The translations under genes were made by a program, and so were the position numbers. Shown here in pieces: positions 53,846-63,020 of a DNA stretch of 64,000 bases. Within the stretch, counting starts at the first letter, position 1, and each line of letters starts with the position of its first letter. Source of the DNA: Alistipes sp. (lineage in GTDB: Bacteria > Bacteroidota > Bacteroidia > Bacteroidales > Rikenellaceae). The notes beneath the pieces were generated by a model. The model saw only the letters and a list, made by a program, of their open reading frames with translations. It ran no database searches and was not told the origin of the DNA. The stretch spans positions 22,446 through 86,445 of the forward strand of contig JAFTVW010000026.1 in NCBI GenBank assembly GCA_017465605.1. The letters run 5' to 3'.

Positions 53846-54670
53846 ATGGGAATGGGCAAAAAGAGAATGATGCTCTATTTCGGGTCGTTCAACCCCGTAC
53901 ACCGAGGCCACATAGCTTTGGCAGAATATGCCATTGACAATAATTTGTGTGATGAGGTGGCAATGATTATATCTCCTCAAAATCCATTCAAGGATAGTTG
54001 GGCACAAGCAGCCGAGATGGATCGCTATGCAATGATGGAGATTGCGTGCCGCAACTCACGCCACCCAGAGAAGATTTTGCCTTCGGTGATAGAGTTCCTG
54101 CTTGAAAAACCATCATACACAATCAACACTTTGCGCCATCTTACAGAGAACTATGGCGACCAGATGGAGTTTGCGATTTTAATGGGGTGCGACCTTATTA
54201 ATCAATTACCACGATGGCGATCAGCCGAGGAGATTATCGCAGGGTACGACATTTTTGTATATCCACGACCAAACTGCAAGATGGAGTTCACGACTGCCCG
54301 CACAACATTTCTGCAAGATGCACCACAGCACGATTACTCATCAACCGCAGTAAGAGAGTGCATCGAGCGAGGTGATAGCATTGAGGAGGTGGTTGACAAG
54401 GAGGTTGCCGCATATATTCGTGAAAGAGGATTGTGGACTACATCTTACAAAATCACAACTCTAACGGCTGCCATTGAGCAGGGAGCGGCAAGTGCGGAGA
54501 TGTATATTGAGCGAGGTAAATGTTATTTCCGCAAAAATGATTGGGGTAGTGCCATAAACGACTTTAAGAAGGCCGAGGAACTCGCCCCCAATCAAACCGA
54601 AGCCAAGCAGTATATCGAGATGGCACAAGAGATTTTAGAGTTTCGATACAAGGACATCTATAATCCTTGA
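53846..54670 (+). CDS. nadD: Nicotinate-nucleotide adenylyltransferase with C-terminal TPR extension
   Basis: 274 residues; NadD is usually 190-215. The nucleotidyltransferase domain spans about residues 9-195: YFGSFNPVHRGH with the HxGH-type motif, SPQNPFKD and YSSTAVREC. From about 200 to 274 an extra segment follows with a TPR-like helix pair (YIERGKCYFRKNDWGSAINDFKKAEELAPN). It makes NaAD from NaMN and ATP. The ATG at 53846 is chosen; a GTG at 53840 or ATG at 53852 is also possible. It follows gmk by 6 bases. Confidence 0.93.
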   Translation: MGMGKKRMMLYFGSFNPVHRGHIALAEYAIDNNLCDEVAMIISPQNPFKDSWAQAAEMDRYAMMEIACRNSRHPEKILPSVIEFLLEKPSYTINTLRHLTENYGDQMEFAILMGCDLINQLPRWRSAEEIIAGYDIFVYPRPNCKMEFTTARTTFLQDAPQHDYSSTAVRECIERGDSIEEVVDKEVAAYIRERGLWTTSYKITTLTAAIEQGAASAEMYIERGKCYFRKNDWGSAINDFKKAEELAPNQTEAKQYIEMAQEILEFRYKDIYNP

Positions 54671-54783
54671 TTGCAAGACTTCGAGTCAAACGGCTGGCGC
54701 ACTAAAATAGCTTACACTGCGAATGCTTTTGAACAAAGCATTTGAATTAAGAGATATTAAGAAAAGATAGACAATAGAGATAA

Positions 54784-55365
54784 ATGATAGAGATTGACGA
54801 TAAAATAGTAAGCAGCGACCTTCTTAGGGAGTGCTTTGCCTGCGATTTGAGCAAGTGCAAAGGTATTTGTTGCGTAGAAGGTGACGCAGGAGCTCCGCTG
54901 GAATTAGACGAGGTGGATTTGCTGGAAGAGGAGTATGAGAACTATGCCCCATATATGACCGAGGAGGGCCGACAAGAAGTCGAGCGACAAGGTTTTATGG
55001 TGGTTGACTCTGATGGCGACTACACAACACCTCTTGTTAACAATGCCGAGTGTGCCTATGCTTTCAGCGAGAACGGAGTAACGTTTTGTGCAATAGAGAG
55101 AGCTTACCGCGAGGGTAAATGTTCATTCCTAAAACCAATCTCGTGTCATCTATATCCAATTCGTGTAAAGCAATTCTCGAATGGCTCATACGGTTTGAAC
55201 TACCACCGTTGGAGCATATGCCGAGATGCGGTAGAGTGTGGCAAAAAGATAGGGTTACCCGTATATAAAGCCCTCAAAGAGCCTATCATCAGACGATTTG
55301 GCGAAGAGTTCTACAAAGCGTTAGAGTGCGCCGAAGAACTCTTCAAAGAACAAAATAGCAAATAA
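54784..55365 (+). CDS. DUF3109 family cysteine-rich protein
   Basis: 193 residues. It matches the DUF3109 family, with an N-terminal CFACDLSKCKGICC cluster, then CAY, TFCAIERAYREGKCSFLKPISCHLYP and a later Cys pair. The cysteine spacing suggests a metal or iron-sulfur site, as in the related YkgJ-type proteins. The function is unknown. A small hairpin (AATGCTTT 54722-54729 with AAAGCATT 54735-54742) precedes it. Confidence 0.85.
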   Translation: MIEIDDKIVSSDLLRECFACDLSKCKGICCVEGDAGAPLELDEVDLLEEEYENYAPYMTEEGRQEVERQGFMVVDSDGDYTTPLVNNAECAYAFSENGVTFCAIERAYREGKCSFLKPISCHLYPIRVKQFSNGSYGLNYHRWSICRDAVECGKKIGLPVYKALKEPIIRRFGEEFYKALECAEELFKEQNSK

Positions 55366-55405
55366 TTAATTACAAAATACAAATCCAAAACAGTCCAAAA
55401 CCAAA

Positions 55406-56443
55406 ATGAATTTACGCAAAACACTGCTTTTATGTTTGCCACTGCTCTTTATAGGCACCGTATCAGCACAAGTTAACACGACAACCAAACAGGATACAAC
55501 CAAAAAGAATCTACCTGCCGACGCAATTATCGTAAAGAGAGTACCTTTGGAGTCTGGTCCAGAGTTCAACTCGACCGACGCATTGGTAGTTGATACTATT
55601 CCCTCTTCAAGCGAGGGTCTAAGCATCGTATTATACAACGACAACACTTGGCGATTCGTGCGAAATAGAAACATTGACGTACTCGACGAGACAGTCTTTA
55701 CCTCGGATTGGGACACTACAAAGATTCAGGTTTACAAAACCGAGCTGAAAGACCTGCCAATTTCGATGGTTATCGACTTGGTGGATTCGCTCAAAAGTTA
55801 CCACTATCCTCACAAGGGTCGTGTGACGTCGAAGTATGGCCCACGCCGTCGTAGAATCCATCAAGGAACAGACATCGACCTTGAAACGGGCGAGCCAATC
55901 TATGCAACGTTTGATGGTCGCGTGAGAATCACCACATACGTTAGATATGGCTACGGAAATCTTGTTGTGATTCGTCACGACAACGGTTTGGAGACATATT
56001 ACGCTCACCTCTCGGAGATTAACGTTAAGCCAAATCAGTGGGTTACAGCTGGTCAAGTAATCGGAAAGGGTGGTAACACAGGCCGAAGCACTGGCTCGCA
56101 TCTCCATTACGAGATTCGCTACAAAGGCCAGACATTCGACCCTGAGCGATTGATTGATTTTACGACAGGTACACTACGCCGCGAGACATTCCTTTTGAAG
56201 AAGACATATTTCAGTCCCTATTCTCGATTCACTCAGGATTTCGATGAAGAGATACAGAGCGAAGAGGAGGACAAGAAGATTGCAGCCGAGGCTGCCGCCA
56301 AGAAGTATCACATTGTGAAGCGTGGTGATACATTGGGACGTATTGCTATTAACAACCGCACTACGGTAACTAAATTGTGTCAGCTGAACGGCATAAAGAA
56401 GACTACCGTATTGCAAATCGGCCAAAGAATCCGCGTAAGATAA
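55406..56443 (+). CDS. M23 metallopeptidase with C-terminal LysM domain
   Basis: 345 residues. The signal peptide ends TVSAQ at about residue 22. The LytM/M23 domain is at about 140-260, with zinc ligands in HQGTDIDLE and HLHYEIRYKG and the second-shell YYAHLSEI. A LysM domain ends the protein (YHIVKRGDTLGRIAINNRTTVTKLCQLNG). It cuts peptide cross-links in peptidoglycan or activates amidases. All metal-binding residues are present. Confidence 0.92.
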   Translation: MNLRKTLLLCLPLLFIGTVSAQVNTTTKQDTTKKNLPADAIIVKRVPLESGPEFNSTDALVVDTIPSSSEGLSIVLYNDNTWRFVRNRNIDVLDETVFTSDWDTTKIQVYKTELKDLPISMVIDLVDSLKSYHYPHKGRVTSKYGPRRRRIHQGTDIDLETGEPIYATFDGRVRITTYVRYGYGNLVVIRHDNGLETYYAHLSEINVKPNQWVTAGQVIGKGGNTGRSTGSHLHYEIRYKGQTFDPERLIDFTTGTLRRETFLLKKTYFSPYSRFTQDFDEEIQSEEEDKKIAAEAAAKKYHIVKRGDTLGRIAINNRTTVTKLCQLNGIKKTTVLQIGQRIRVR

Positions 56444-56480
56444 TTTACCCAAATTGAATTCAACTTAATATAATAAACCT

Positions 56481-57899
56481 ATGAAACGAATATTTATCCT
56501 CACCATTCTCCTATGCGGAGCATTTTGCGTTTCAGTCTCGGCACAAAAGCAGTCGCAGGAACAGTTGCAGGGATTAACAAATAAGGCCGAAAGAGCGTTG
56601 GTTGATTACATCAACAATGGCGACAAGAGCTGCAAATGGCAGGAAGCCGACAAAATGCGTGGTGAAGGTTGCACAATCTATCGTTTGGACTTCACATCGC
56701 AAACTTGGAGGGAGAGCGTATGGAGCCACCAATTGATGGTTATCGTTCCCGACAAAATCAGCCACGACGAGGTATTGCTTCACGTTGCTGGCGGTTCGGT
56801 GGATACCCAAACTAATATGCCCAATCTTTACGATTGGAATCACCGCGCTATAAAATTTCAGGCTGGCATTGCAACTCGATGTGAGGCTGTAACCGCTATT
56901 TTATGGCACGTTCCTCGACAGCCTCTCTACGGCAATAAATACGAAGATGAATTGCTATCGTTCACACTCCACAAATTCCAGCAGGACAAGGATTACACTT
57001 GGCCTTTGCTATTCCCAATGGTAAAGAGTGTTGTTAGAGCAATGGACACTATCGAGGAGTTTACCCAGCAGAAGCACAACGCCAAAGTAAATAAGTTCGT
57101 AATCAATGGTTTCTCTAAACGAGGTTGGACAACTTGGCTTACAGCTGGTACGGGTGACAAACGAGTGGTAGCCATTGCACCAATGGTTATCGACATACTC
57201 AATATGAGAGTGAGTGTCCCATATCAAAAGCATATGTTTGGCAGTTATAGCATTATGATTCAAGACTATATCCGTCTTGGACTTACCGAGGAGCTTGTAA
57301 CGCCATCGGGATTGGAGCTTGTAAAGATGATTGACCCATATTCATATCGTGAGCAATACACTATGCCGAAGATGGTATTCTTGGGTTCAAACGACCCATA
57401 TTGGACAGTAGATGCCGTAAAGAACTACATTGACGAGATTCCAGGCACGAAATACACCGCCTATTCAACCAATGCGGGTCACGACCTTGACGGCGAGGCA
57501 ATCACTTCGCTTGAAGCATTCTTCTATCAGACAATCAACGGGGCAAAGTATCCAAAGTTTGATTACACTCCGCGTGAGCTTGCAGACCACATAGCCATCG
57601 ATATCAAGGCCGACAAAAAGTTGCTAAAAGAGGTTATCGTGTGGGAGGCCACATCGGAGAATAAGGATTTTCGTAAATGTCGTTTCGAGCCTACGAAGGT
57701 CGATGGGGTAGTCGGCAAAAAGAGTTTTACAGTTAATGTAGATTATCCGAAAGAGGGATTCAAGGCATTTATTGTGATGTTGAAATACAAAAATCCAACC
57801 ACAAAACAGGATACCTATAATATATCTACTCGTATGTACACCGCCGACAATGATGAACTATTTGAGGAAGCATACGAAATAGCATCTTCGAACAAATAA
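56481..57899 (+). CDS. PhoPQ-activated pathogenicity-related (PqaA-like) protein
   Basis: 472 residues with a signal peptide ending VSAQ. It matches the PqaA family, an alpha/beta-hydrolase-like fold: SHQLMVIVPDKI, GITTRCE-type strand followed by WHVPRQPLYG, the nucleophile elbow NGFSKRGWTTWLTAG, and PKMVFLGSNDPYW and TNAGHDLDG supplying the expected Asp and His. The substrate is unknown; the family name comes from Salmonella PqaA and does not imply virulence here. It is 37 bases after the M23 peptidase gene. Confidence 0.86.
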   Translation: MKRIFILTILLCGAFCVSVSAQKQSQEQLQGLTNKAERALVDYINNGDKSCKWQEADKMRGEGCTIYRLDFTSQTWRESVWSHQLMVIVPDKISHDEVLLHVAGGSVDTQTNMPNLYDWNHRAIKFQAGIATRCEAVTAILWHVPRQPLYGNKYEDELLSFTLHKFQQDKDYTWPLLFPMVKSVVRAMDTIEEFTQQKHNAKVNKFVINGFSKRGWTTWLTAGTGDKRVVAIAPMVIDILNMRVSVPYQKHMFGSYSIMIQDYIRLGLTEELVTPSGLELVKMIDPYSYREQYTMPKMVFLGSNDPYWTVDAVKNYIDEIPGTKYTAYSTNAGHDLDGEAITSLEAFFYQTINGAKYPKFDYTPRELADHIAIDIKADKKLLKEVIVWEATSENKDFRKCRFEPTKVDGVVGKKSFTVNVDYPKEGFKAFIVMLKYKNPTTKQDTYNISTRMYTADNDELFEEAYEIASSNK

Positions 57900-57920
57900 T
57901 CAAGAACAAAGGAAATAAGG

Positions 57921-57964
57921 CACAATAAAAATAGGCGACCATAAGGTTGCCTATTTTTATTGTG
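57921..57964. terminator. Bidirectional terminator between PqaA-like gene and yggS
   Basis: A 20-base-pair stem with one G-T pair (57921-57940 with 57945-57964) and loop ATAA. The stem carries A and T runs on both sides, so it can act in either direction. Confidence 0.92.
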
Positions 57965-57981
57965 TTATACTATATTAAATA

Positions 57982-58641
57982 TTAATACTCTCTTGCGCCA
58001 AAGATTGTTGAGCCAATGCGCACCTCCGTAGAGCCATATTCCAGAGCAATGGGGTAGTCATCGGACATTCCCATTGAGAGCATATCGAATTCCGAGCCAA
58101 AATATTTTGCAAGTTCGGCCTTGCACTCGGCCAACCGCTCGAAATCGGCTCTTACGACCTGCTCATCATCGGTAAAGGTTGCCATACCCATCACCCCTCG
58201 CAGGCGGATATTGGGATAGAGGTCAAATCCTCCCGACTGTACAAAGCTGAGCAACTCCTCGTAATCCCAACCCGATTTGGTCTGCTCCGAAGTAACGTGA
58301 ATCTCCAACAAGCAATCAATCGTGCGACCACACTTCTCGGCCTGACGATTTATCTCTTCGGCCAATCGCTCGCTATCGAGAGACTCAATAAGCGAAACAA
58401 AAGGAGCTATATATTTCACTTTATTGGTTTGCAAATGACCAATCATAACCCACTCTATATCGTCGGGCATAACCTCGTGCTTGGCTTTCAACTCCTGTGG
58501 ACGACTCTCGCCAAAAGCACGTTGACCCGCATCGTAGGCTTGCTGCAAAGCCTCTACTGGGTGGAACTTCGAGACTGCCAAAAGTCGAACACCTTCGGGT
58601 AGGCTCTCGCGTAAACGTATTATTTCACTCTTGATTGACAT
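57982..58641 (-). CDS. yggS: YggS family PLP homeostasis protein
   Basis: 219 residues. The PLP Lys is in LLAVSKFHPVEAL near residue 25. GESRPQELKAKHEVM, WVMIGHLQTNKVKYI, RGVMGMATF and SMGMSDDYPIALEYGSTEVRIGSTIFGARE are typical. It buffers PLP and has no known catalytic activity. A 7-base-pair inverted repeat lies in the 67-base gap upstream. Confidence 0.94.
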   Translation of the reverse strand: MSIKSEIIRLRESLPEGVRLLAVSKFHPVEALQQAYDAGQRAFGESRPQELKAKHEVMPDDIEWVMIGHLQTNKVKYIAPFVSLIESLDSERLAEEINRQAEKCGRTIDCLLEIHVTSEQTKSGWDYEELLSFVQSGGFDLYPNIRLRGVMGMATFTDDEQVVRADFERLAECKAELAKYFGSEFDMLSMGMSDDYPIALEYGSTEVRIGSTIFGAREY

Positions 58642-58708
58642 TGTTTTCGGTTTTATGCTGTAAAATTACACATTTTGGCGTTAAAAACTCTTTCGCTGGC
58701 CAAAAAAG

Positions 58709-60490
58709 TTATTTTGTGGTATATAAAAAATTGAATCGGCCGATAGGTGCAGCATCACCACTGAGATAAAACTCATAGACATCGCCCTCGCATTGCATAT
58801 TATCGACCCACTTAAACTCAAACTCCACATTATCGCCACTCTCGCCAATCAGCTTTCGAGGAATCACCAACTCCAACGAATTTCCATTCACTCGATACTC
58901 AATCTCGGCGGCAGGCTTCCAATTCCAGCCTTCGTGAGTTTGCAATAGGGTAGCCTTTCCAGCTTTCGTATGGTTGGAAATCATAAAATCATATCCTTCC
59001 CAACCGGTTTGCCTACTGCGGTCTATGTCAACAAACAGATTGAGCCACGACTTTTCGCAAGGCTCGCTAATAGTCTCGGCACAAGTGACTTGGAAATAGA
59101 TATTTTTATTATCACGCGCCACTTTCGTTGCAACGATATCGTTTCGGCCACTTGTATTGGTATAGACATATTTGCCCCAACCTTTGCTATCACGATGAAT
59201 AGTATTGCCACGCGTAGCTCGGTACTCAGGTTTTACATCTTGCCAATCTGAAAAATCGCCATCGATTTTTATCTTCTTCTTTGCCGATGCCAAATCCTCA
59301 GTAGGCATACCCTTGAAACGACGAATACCATCGACCATCTGATAATAATAATTATCGCCGTGACCACCTCGCATAGGCTCTATGTCGCGGCTATGCTCTT
59401 GGTCAAATTGATCGGGGAATGCATTCGGTTGATTCTGCCACACCTCGAAACGCCCCATAATCCACTCATTCCAGCCTGTGATGAATATCAATTCTGGGTC
59501 AAGCTCCAAAGCTCGCTCCCACTGCTCGGCAAAATTAAGGCCTTGATTAACACTCTCCGCAGAGTAGTTATGACCGTTGGCGTGGGTATAGCTACGACCA
59601 AATGCGCCCTTTGTGTTCATTGCGCTCAGCCCCTGATGAGCTGTCCAATTCTGCGACACACCTACTGTAACCTGCTCATACCCACCATCTGCACTCTTCA
59701 CAAAGCCGTGCTGCGGATAAATTTCGAGCCAACCCCAATGGTCGTTTCGCTTTGGGCCAACGTTATAGACAGGTTGTCCGGGACGGAACGTAAAATAGTT
59801 GCGAATCTCACGATGTAGCTTTGTCTGAGCCTCATTGCCCTCAACATCGGCCAACATTTCGGGATAGGCCATAATCAACGGTTTGCCCTTCCACTTGAAA
59901 AAGAGTTCGTCGTATTTGCCCGGCTTATACAAATCCTCATAAATGCTGATTATCGCCTGACGGCTGCCCTCGGTTGGGCCAAAAGCCAACATAAACGCAA
60001 TTTGCGGAGTATTCACGCCATCACGTCGTGCCTCGGCAAACACCTCACAAAGTGCGGTATATGATTCACGCCAAGTAAATGAACCATTGGTACAATCGAA
60101 CATAATCATATCGACACCCGCATCGGCCAGCATCTCAGCGTGTTTACGCAGTACCCATCGGTCGGTGTCACGATAGAAACCAAACAGAGGTTCACCCCAA
60201 AAGTTTGTGTGAATTGCCTTATCCCACACTGGGTGGTTGAAATCGTAGGCCGCATCGGGATACTTTTCTATCACACGCGAAGGAATACATACGTCGAGAG
60301 CAGCAAAATTGGTGTGCCACGTCCAATAGAATAGTCCCACAAATTTGCCCTTACGAGGACCGCCGACCTCTTCTGAGTCGGGTAGTTTACGATTCAAAGC
60401 ATCGGTAGCGGGCAGACCATTACCATAATTTTGAGCCGATATTATAGCTACTGATAAAACGGAGAGCAATGTTAGACTAAATTTTTTCAT
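58709..60490 (-). CDS. Glycoside hydrolase-like TIM-barrel protein with CBM9-like C-terminus
   Basis: 593 residues. A signal peptide ends SAQ at about residue 20. A probable TIM-barrel spans about 45-385 (GLFYWTWHTNFAALDV, RKHAEMLADAGVDMIMFDCTNG, FITGWNEWIMGRFEV), resembling the GH71/GH99-type and related uncharacterised families. From about 395 to 593 it resembles a family-9 carbohydrate-binding or DOMON-type beta-sandwich (KIDGDFSDWQDVKPEYRATRG, NLFVDIDRSRQTGWEGYDFMI). The substrate is unknown. No SusCD pair is adjacent. The second ATG, at 60490, gives the better signal peptide. Confidence 0.78.
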   Translation of the reverse strand: MKKFSLTLLSVLSVAIISAQNYGNGLPATDALNRKLPDSEEVGGPRKGKFVGLFYWTWHTNFAALDVCIPSRVIEKYPDAAYDFNHPVWDKAIHTNFWGEPLFGFYRDTDRWVLRKHAEMLADAGVDMIMFDCTNGSFTWRESYTALCEVFAEARRDGVNTPQIAFMLAFGPTEGSRQAIISIYEDLYKPGKYDELFFKWKGKPLIMAYPEMLADVEGNEAQTKLHREIRNYFTFRPGQPVYNVGPKRNDHWGWLEIYPQHGFVKSADGGYEQVTVGVSQNWTAHQGLSAMNTKGAFGRSYTHANGHNYSAESVNQGLNFAEQWERALELDPELIFITGWNEWIMGRFEVWQNQPNAFPDQFDQEHSRDIEPMRGGHGDNYYYQMVDGIRRFKGMPTEDLASAKKKIKIDGDFSDWQDVKPEYRATRGNTIHRDSKGWGKYVYTNTSGRNDIVATKVARDNKNIYFQVTCAETISEPCEKSWLNLFVDIDRSRQTGWEGYDFMISNHTKAGKATLLQTHEGWNWKPAAEIEYRVNGNSLELVIPRKLIGESGDNVEFEFKWVDNMQCEGDVYEFYLSGDAAPIGRFNFLYTTK

Positions 60491-60518
60491 ACTGAACATT
60501 TTACTTTAATACACAAAA

Positions 60519-60526
60519 CAAATATA
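60519..60526 (-). promoter_or_regulatory. -7 box for the glycoside hydrolase-like gene
   Basis: TATATTTG on the minus strand, 29 bases upstream of the chosen start codon; an exact consensus. Confidence 0.55.
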
Positions 60527-60588
60527 AGTAAAATTGGCCACAAATCATATAAAAGAGTAAGGTTAATATATTTTAACCAGCTTCTAAA

Positions 60589-60619
60589 TTGGTCAATCGA
60601 CCTTTTTTTATTATCTTTG
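60589..60619 (+). promoter_or_regulatory. Promoter of the symporter-kinase-murQ operon
   Basis: TTG (60589-60591), a 20-base spacer and TATCTTTG (60612-60619), 24 bases before the symporter start codon. Confidence 0.75.
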
Positions 60620-60642
60620 ACAATTATTAACCTATAATTTTT

Positions 60643-62148
60643 ATGACACCTGCAATAGTTTTACTTACAGTGGCCGCTTATTTGGCCGTTCTGTTCTATG
60701 TTGCTTGGCGTACATCGCGCAAGAGCGACAACTCATCATTCTTTACGGGAGGACGTAGCACGTCGTGGGCATTGGCCGCAATGGCAATGGTCGGAGCTGC
60801 AATTTCGGGCGTAACATTCATCTCAGTTCCGGGTTGGGTGGCCCAAAGTGGATTCTCGTATATGCAAATGGTAATGGGTTTTATCGTGGGTAACTGCTTG
60901 GTTGCTTTCGTACTTATCCCACTATTCTACAAACTCAATGTAATCTCGCTTTATCAGTATCTGGAAGACCGCTTTGGAGGTAGTTCATACGCAACGGGAG
61001 CGTGGTTCTTCTTCATATCGAAGATGACAGGTGCTGCCCTAAGAGCATTCCTTATATGTGCAGTTTTGCAGACTTTGGTATTCGAGGCATACAACGTTCC
61101 ATTCGTTTTCAACGTAATTATAATGATGGCTTTGGTATGGCTCTACACCCGCACGGGAGGCGTAAGTTCGGTTATCGGCACCGACATTTTGAAAACCGCG
61201 TGTTTGGTGGGTAGCGTTGTCTTGTGTATCGTATTTATGATGCGTGAGCTTGGTATGGGTATGGGCGAGGCTATCAGTCAGGTCTCAAACCACGACTATT
61301 CGCAGATATTCTTCCTCGAAAATGCATCTGACACTCGTTTCTTCTGGAAACAATTCTTGGCCGGAGTATTTATCTCGATTGCAACAACTGGTCTTGATCA
61401 AGATATGATGCAGCGTACGCTCTCTTGCAAGAGCCCTCGTGATTCACAGAAGAATTTGGTAATCTCGGTATTCTTGCAGGCTGCCGTTATCTTCTTGTTC
61501 CTCTTCCTCGGAGTATTGTTCTACATCTATTTGTCGGGTAAGGGTGTAACCTCTGCTGCTGATGGATTTTTCCCAATGAGCGACGCGGCTGGCACTCCAA
61601 TTATCGCCGAGAGCGATGAGGTATTCTCATACATCGCAACTAAGAGTGGTTTACCTCTTATCGTGGGTATTCTCTTCGTCCTGGGTCTTATATCTTCGAC
61701 CTATTCGGCGGCAGGCTCGGCTATGACTGCACTTACCACATCGTTTACTGTGGATATTATGCACGGCACAAAGCGTTATGACGAGCAGCGTCTGACAGTG
61801 GTACGCAAGCGTATCCATATTGGAATGGCGATAGCTATGGGTATATTCATTCTCATTTTCAATGCGTGCAAGAATACCAGCTTGATTGATATGGTTTACA
61901 CATTGGCAAGTTACACTTACGGTCCGATTTTGGGTATGTTCGCATTCGGTATCTTCTCAAAGTGCCGTCCAGCCGACAAATATGTACCCTTCGCGGCTAT
62001 CGCAGGTGTAGTATTGAGCCTAATTCTCCAACTCAATTCGGAGCGATGGTTTGGCGGATATAAGTTCAGCTACGAAATATTGTTATTCAATGCCTCATTC
62101 ACAGCTATCGGTATGTGGCTTTTATCACTTAAAAACAACAAGAAATAA
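60643..62148 (+). CDS. murT: Sodium:solute symporter, probable N-acetylmuramate transporter
   Basis: 501 residues with about 13 membrane segments of the SSS (sodium/glucose) family: SFFTGGRSTSWALAAMAMVGAAISGVTF, RTGGVSSVIGTDILK, GLDQDMMQRTLSCKS and STYSAAGSAMTALTTSF. The substrate is inferred from the two genes behind it, a BadF-type sugar kinase and MurQ, an order resembling the murTKQ cluster described in Tannerella forsythia. The stop overlaps the next start as TAATG, indicating coupled translation. Confidence 0.82.
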   Translation: MTPAIVLLTVAAYLAVLFYVAWRTSRKSDNSSFFTGGRSTSWALAAMAMVGAAISGVTFISVPGWVAQSGFSYMQMVMGFIVGNCLVAFVLIPLFYKLNVISLYQYLEDRFGGSSYATGAWFFFISKMTGAALRAFLICAVLQTLVFEAYNVPFVFNVIIMMALVWLYTRTGGVSSVIGTDILKTACLVGSVVLCIVFMMRELGMGMGEAISQVSNHDYSQIFFLENASDTRFFWKQFLAGVFISIATTGLDQDMMQRTLSCKSPRDSQKNLVISVFLQAAVIFLFLFLGVLFYIYLSGKGVTSAADGFFPMSDAAGTPIIAESDEVFSYIATKSGLPLIVGILFVLGLISSTYSAAGSAMTALTTSFTVDIMHGTKRYDEQRLTVVRKRIHIGMAIAMGIFILIFNACKNTSLIDMVYTLASYTYGPILGMFAFGIFSKCRPADKYVPFAAIAGVVLSLILQLNSERWFGGYKFSYEILLFNASFTAIGMWLLSLKNNKK

Positions 62149-63011
62149 TGATACTTATAGCAGATTCAGGCTCAACAAAATGCCACTGGGCATTGGCCGA
62201 AAAGGGAGAGGCCGTCACTGAGCAGAGTGTAAAACTTGTACAAAGTCGTGGTATTAACCCAGCAACCTGCTCTCGTGAGCAGATGATTGAAATCATCACA
62301 GAGGAACTCCTGCCCAACATTGATGCAGAGGCAGTTGAGAGTGTATATTTCTATGGCGCGGGTTGTATTGCCGATGCACCCGCAACACTTGGACTTAAAG
62401 ATGTACTCTCTTCGATGTTCCCCAACGTCGAAGAGGTATTGGTAGCAACCGATATGTTGGGTGCAGCCCACGCTTTGTGCGGACACGACAAGGGAATTGT
62501 ATGTATTTTAGGTACAGGTTCAAACTCAGCACTATACGATGGCGAAAAGATGGTAAAAAACGTTCCGCCACTCGGATACATTTTGGGCGACGAAGGTGGT
62601 GGCACCAACATTGGTCGCACGTTTGTAAGCGATGCCTTGAAAGGCGTAATGAGCAAAGAGATTGTTGATATGTTCTATGCAGAGTGCAACACATCGTATC
62701 CCGAGATTATCGAAAACGTATATCGCAAGCCCAACGCCAACCGTTATTTAGCATCGTTTGTTCCATTTGTAGCAGCTCACCGCGACTTGCCAGAGGTGCG
62801 CAAATGTATTGATACGGCGTTTAATAACTTTATTGAGCGCAACTTGTTGCAATATCCCGATGTAGAGTCTATGGAGATTAACTTTGTTGGTAGCGTTGCT
62901 TTCGTATTTGAGAAGGAGCTTACGGAAGCCTTGGAGCGTCACTCACTCAAATTGGGTAAAATTATGCGCTCACCAATTAGCGGAATGGTAAATTATCACA
63001 CATTAGCATAA
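62148..63011 (+). CDS. murK: BadF/BadG-type amino sugar kinase, probable MurNAc kinase
   Basis: 287 residues of the ASKHA fold: the phosphate-1 loop is LIADSGSTKCHWAL, CILGTGSNSALYDG forms phosphate-2, and GYILGDEGGGTNIGRTFVSDALKG is the family motif for N-acetylhexosamine kinases. Given MurQ downstream, phosphorylation of N-acetylmuramic acid to MurNAc-6P is the likely reaction; GlcNAc may also be used. It is translationally coupled to the symporter and 9 bases before murQ. Confidence 0.85.
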   Translation: MILIADSGSTKCHWALAEKGEAVTEQSVKLVQSRGINPATCSREQMIEIITEELLPNIDAEAVESVYFYGAGCIADAPATLGLKDVLSSMFPNVEEVLVATDMLGAAHALCGHDKGIVCILGTGSNSALYDGEKMVKNVPPLGYILGDEGGGTNIGRTFVSDALKGVMSKEIVDMFYAECNTSYPEIIENVYRKPNANRYLASFVPFVAAHRDLPEVRKCIDTAFNNFIERNLLQYPDVESMEINFVGSVAFVFEKELTEALERHSLKLGKIMRSPISGMVNYHTLA

Positions 63012-63020
63012 CATAAAATT

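Noticed and set aside
60588-60607. Tiny hairpin GGTC-AATC-GACC followed by T7 upstream of the symporter gene
   Set aside because: It lies between the -33 and -7 boxes of the predicted promoter, no plus-strand gene precedes it, and the stem is only 4 base pairs.
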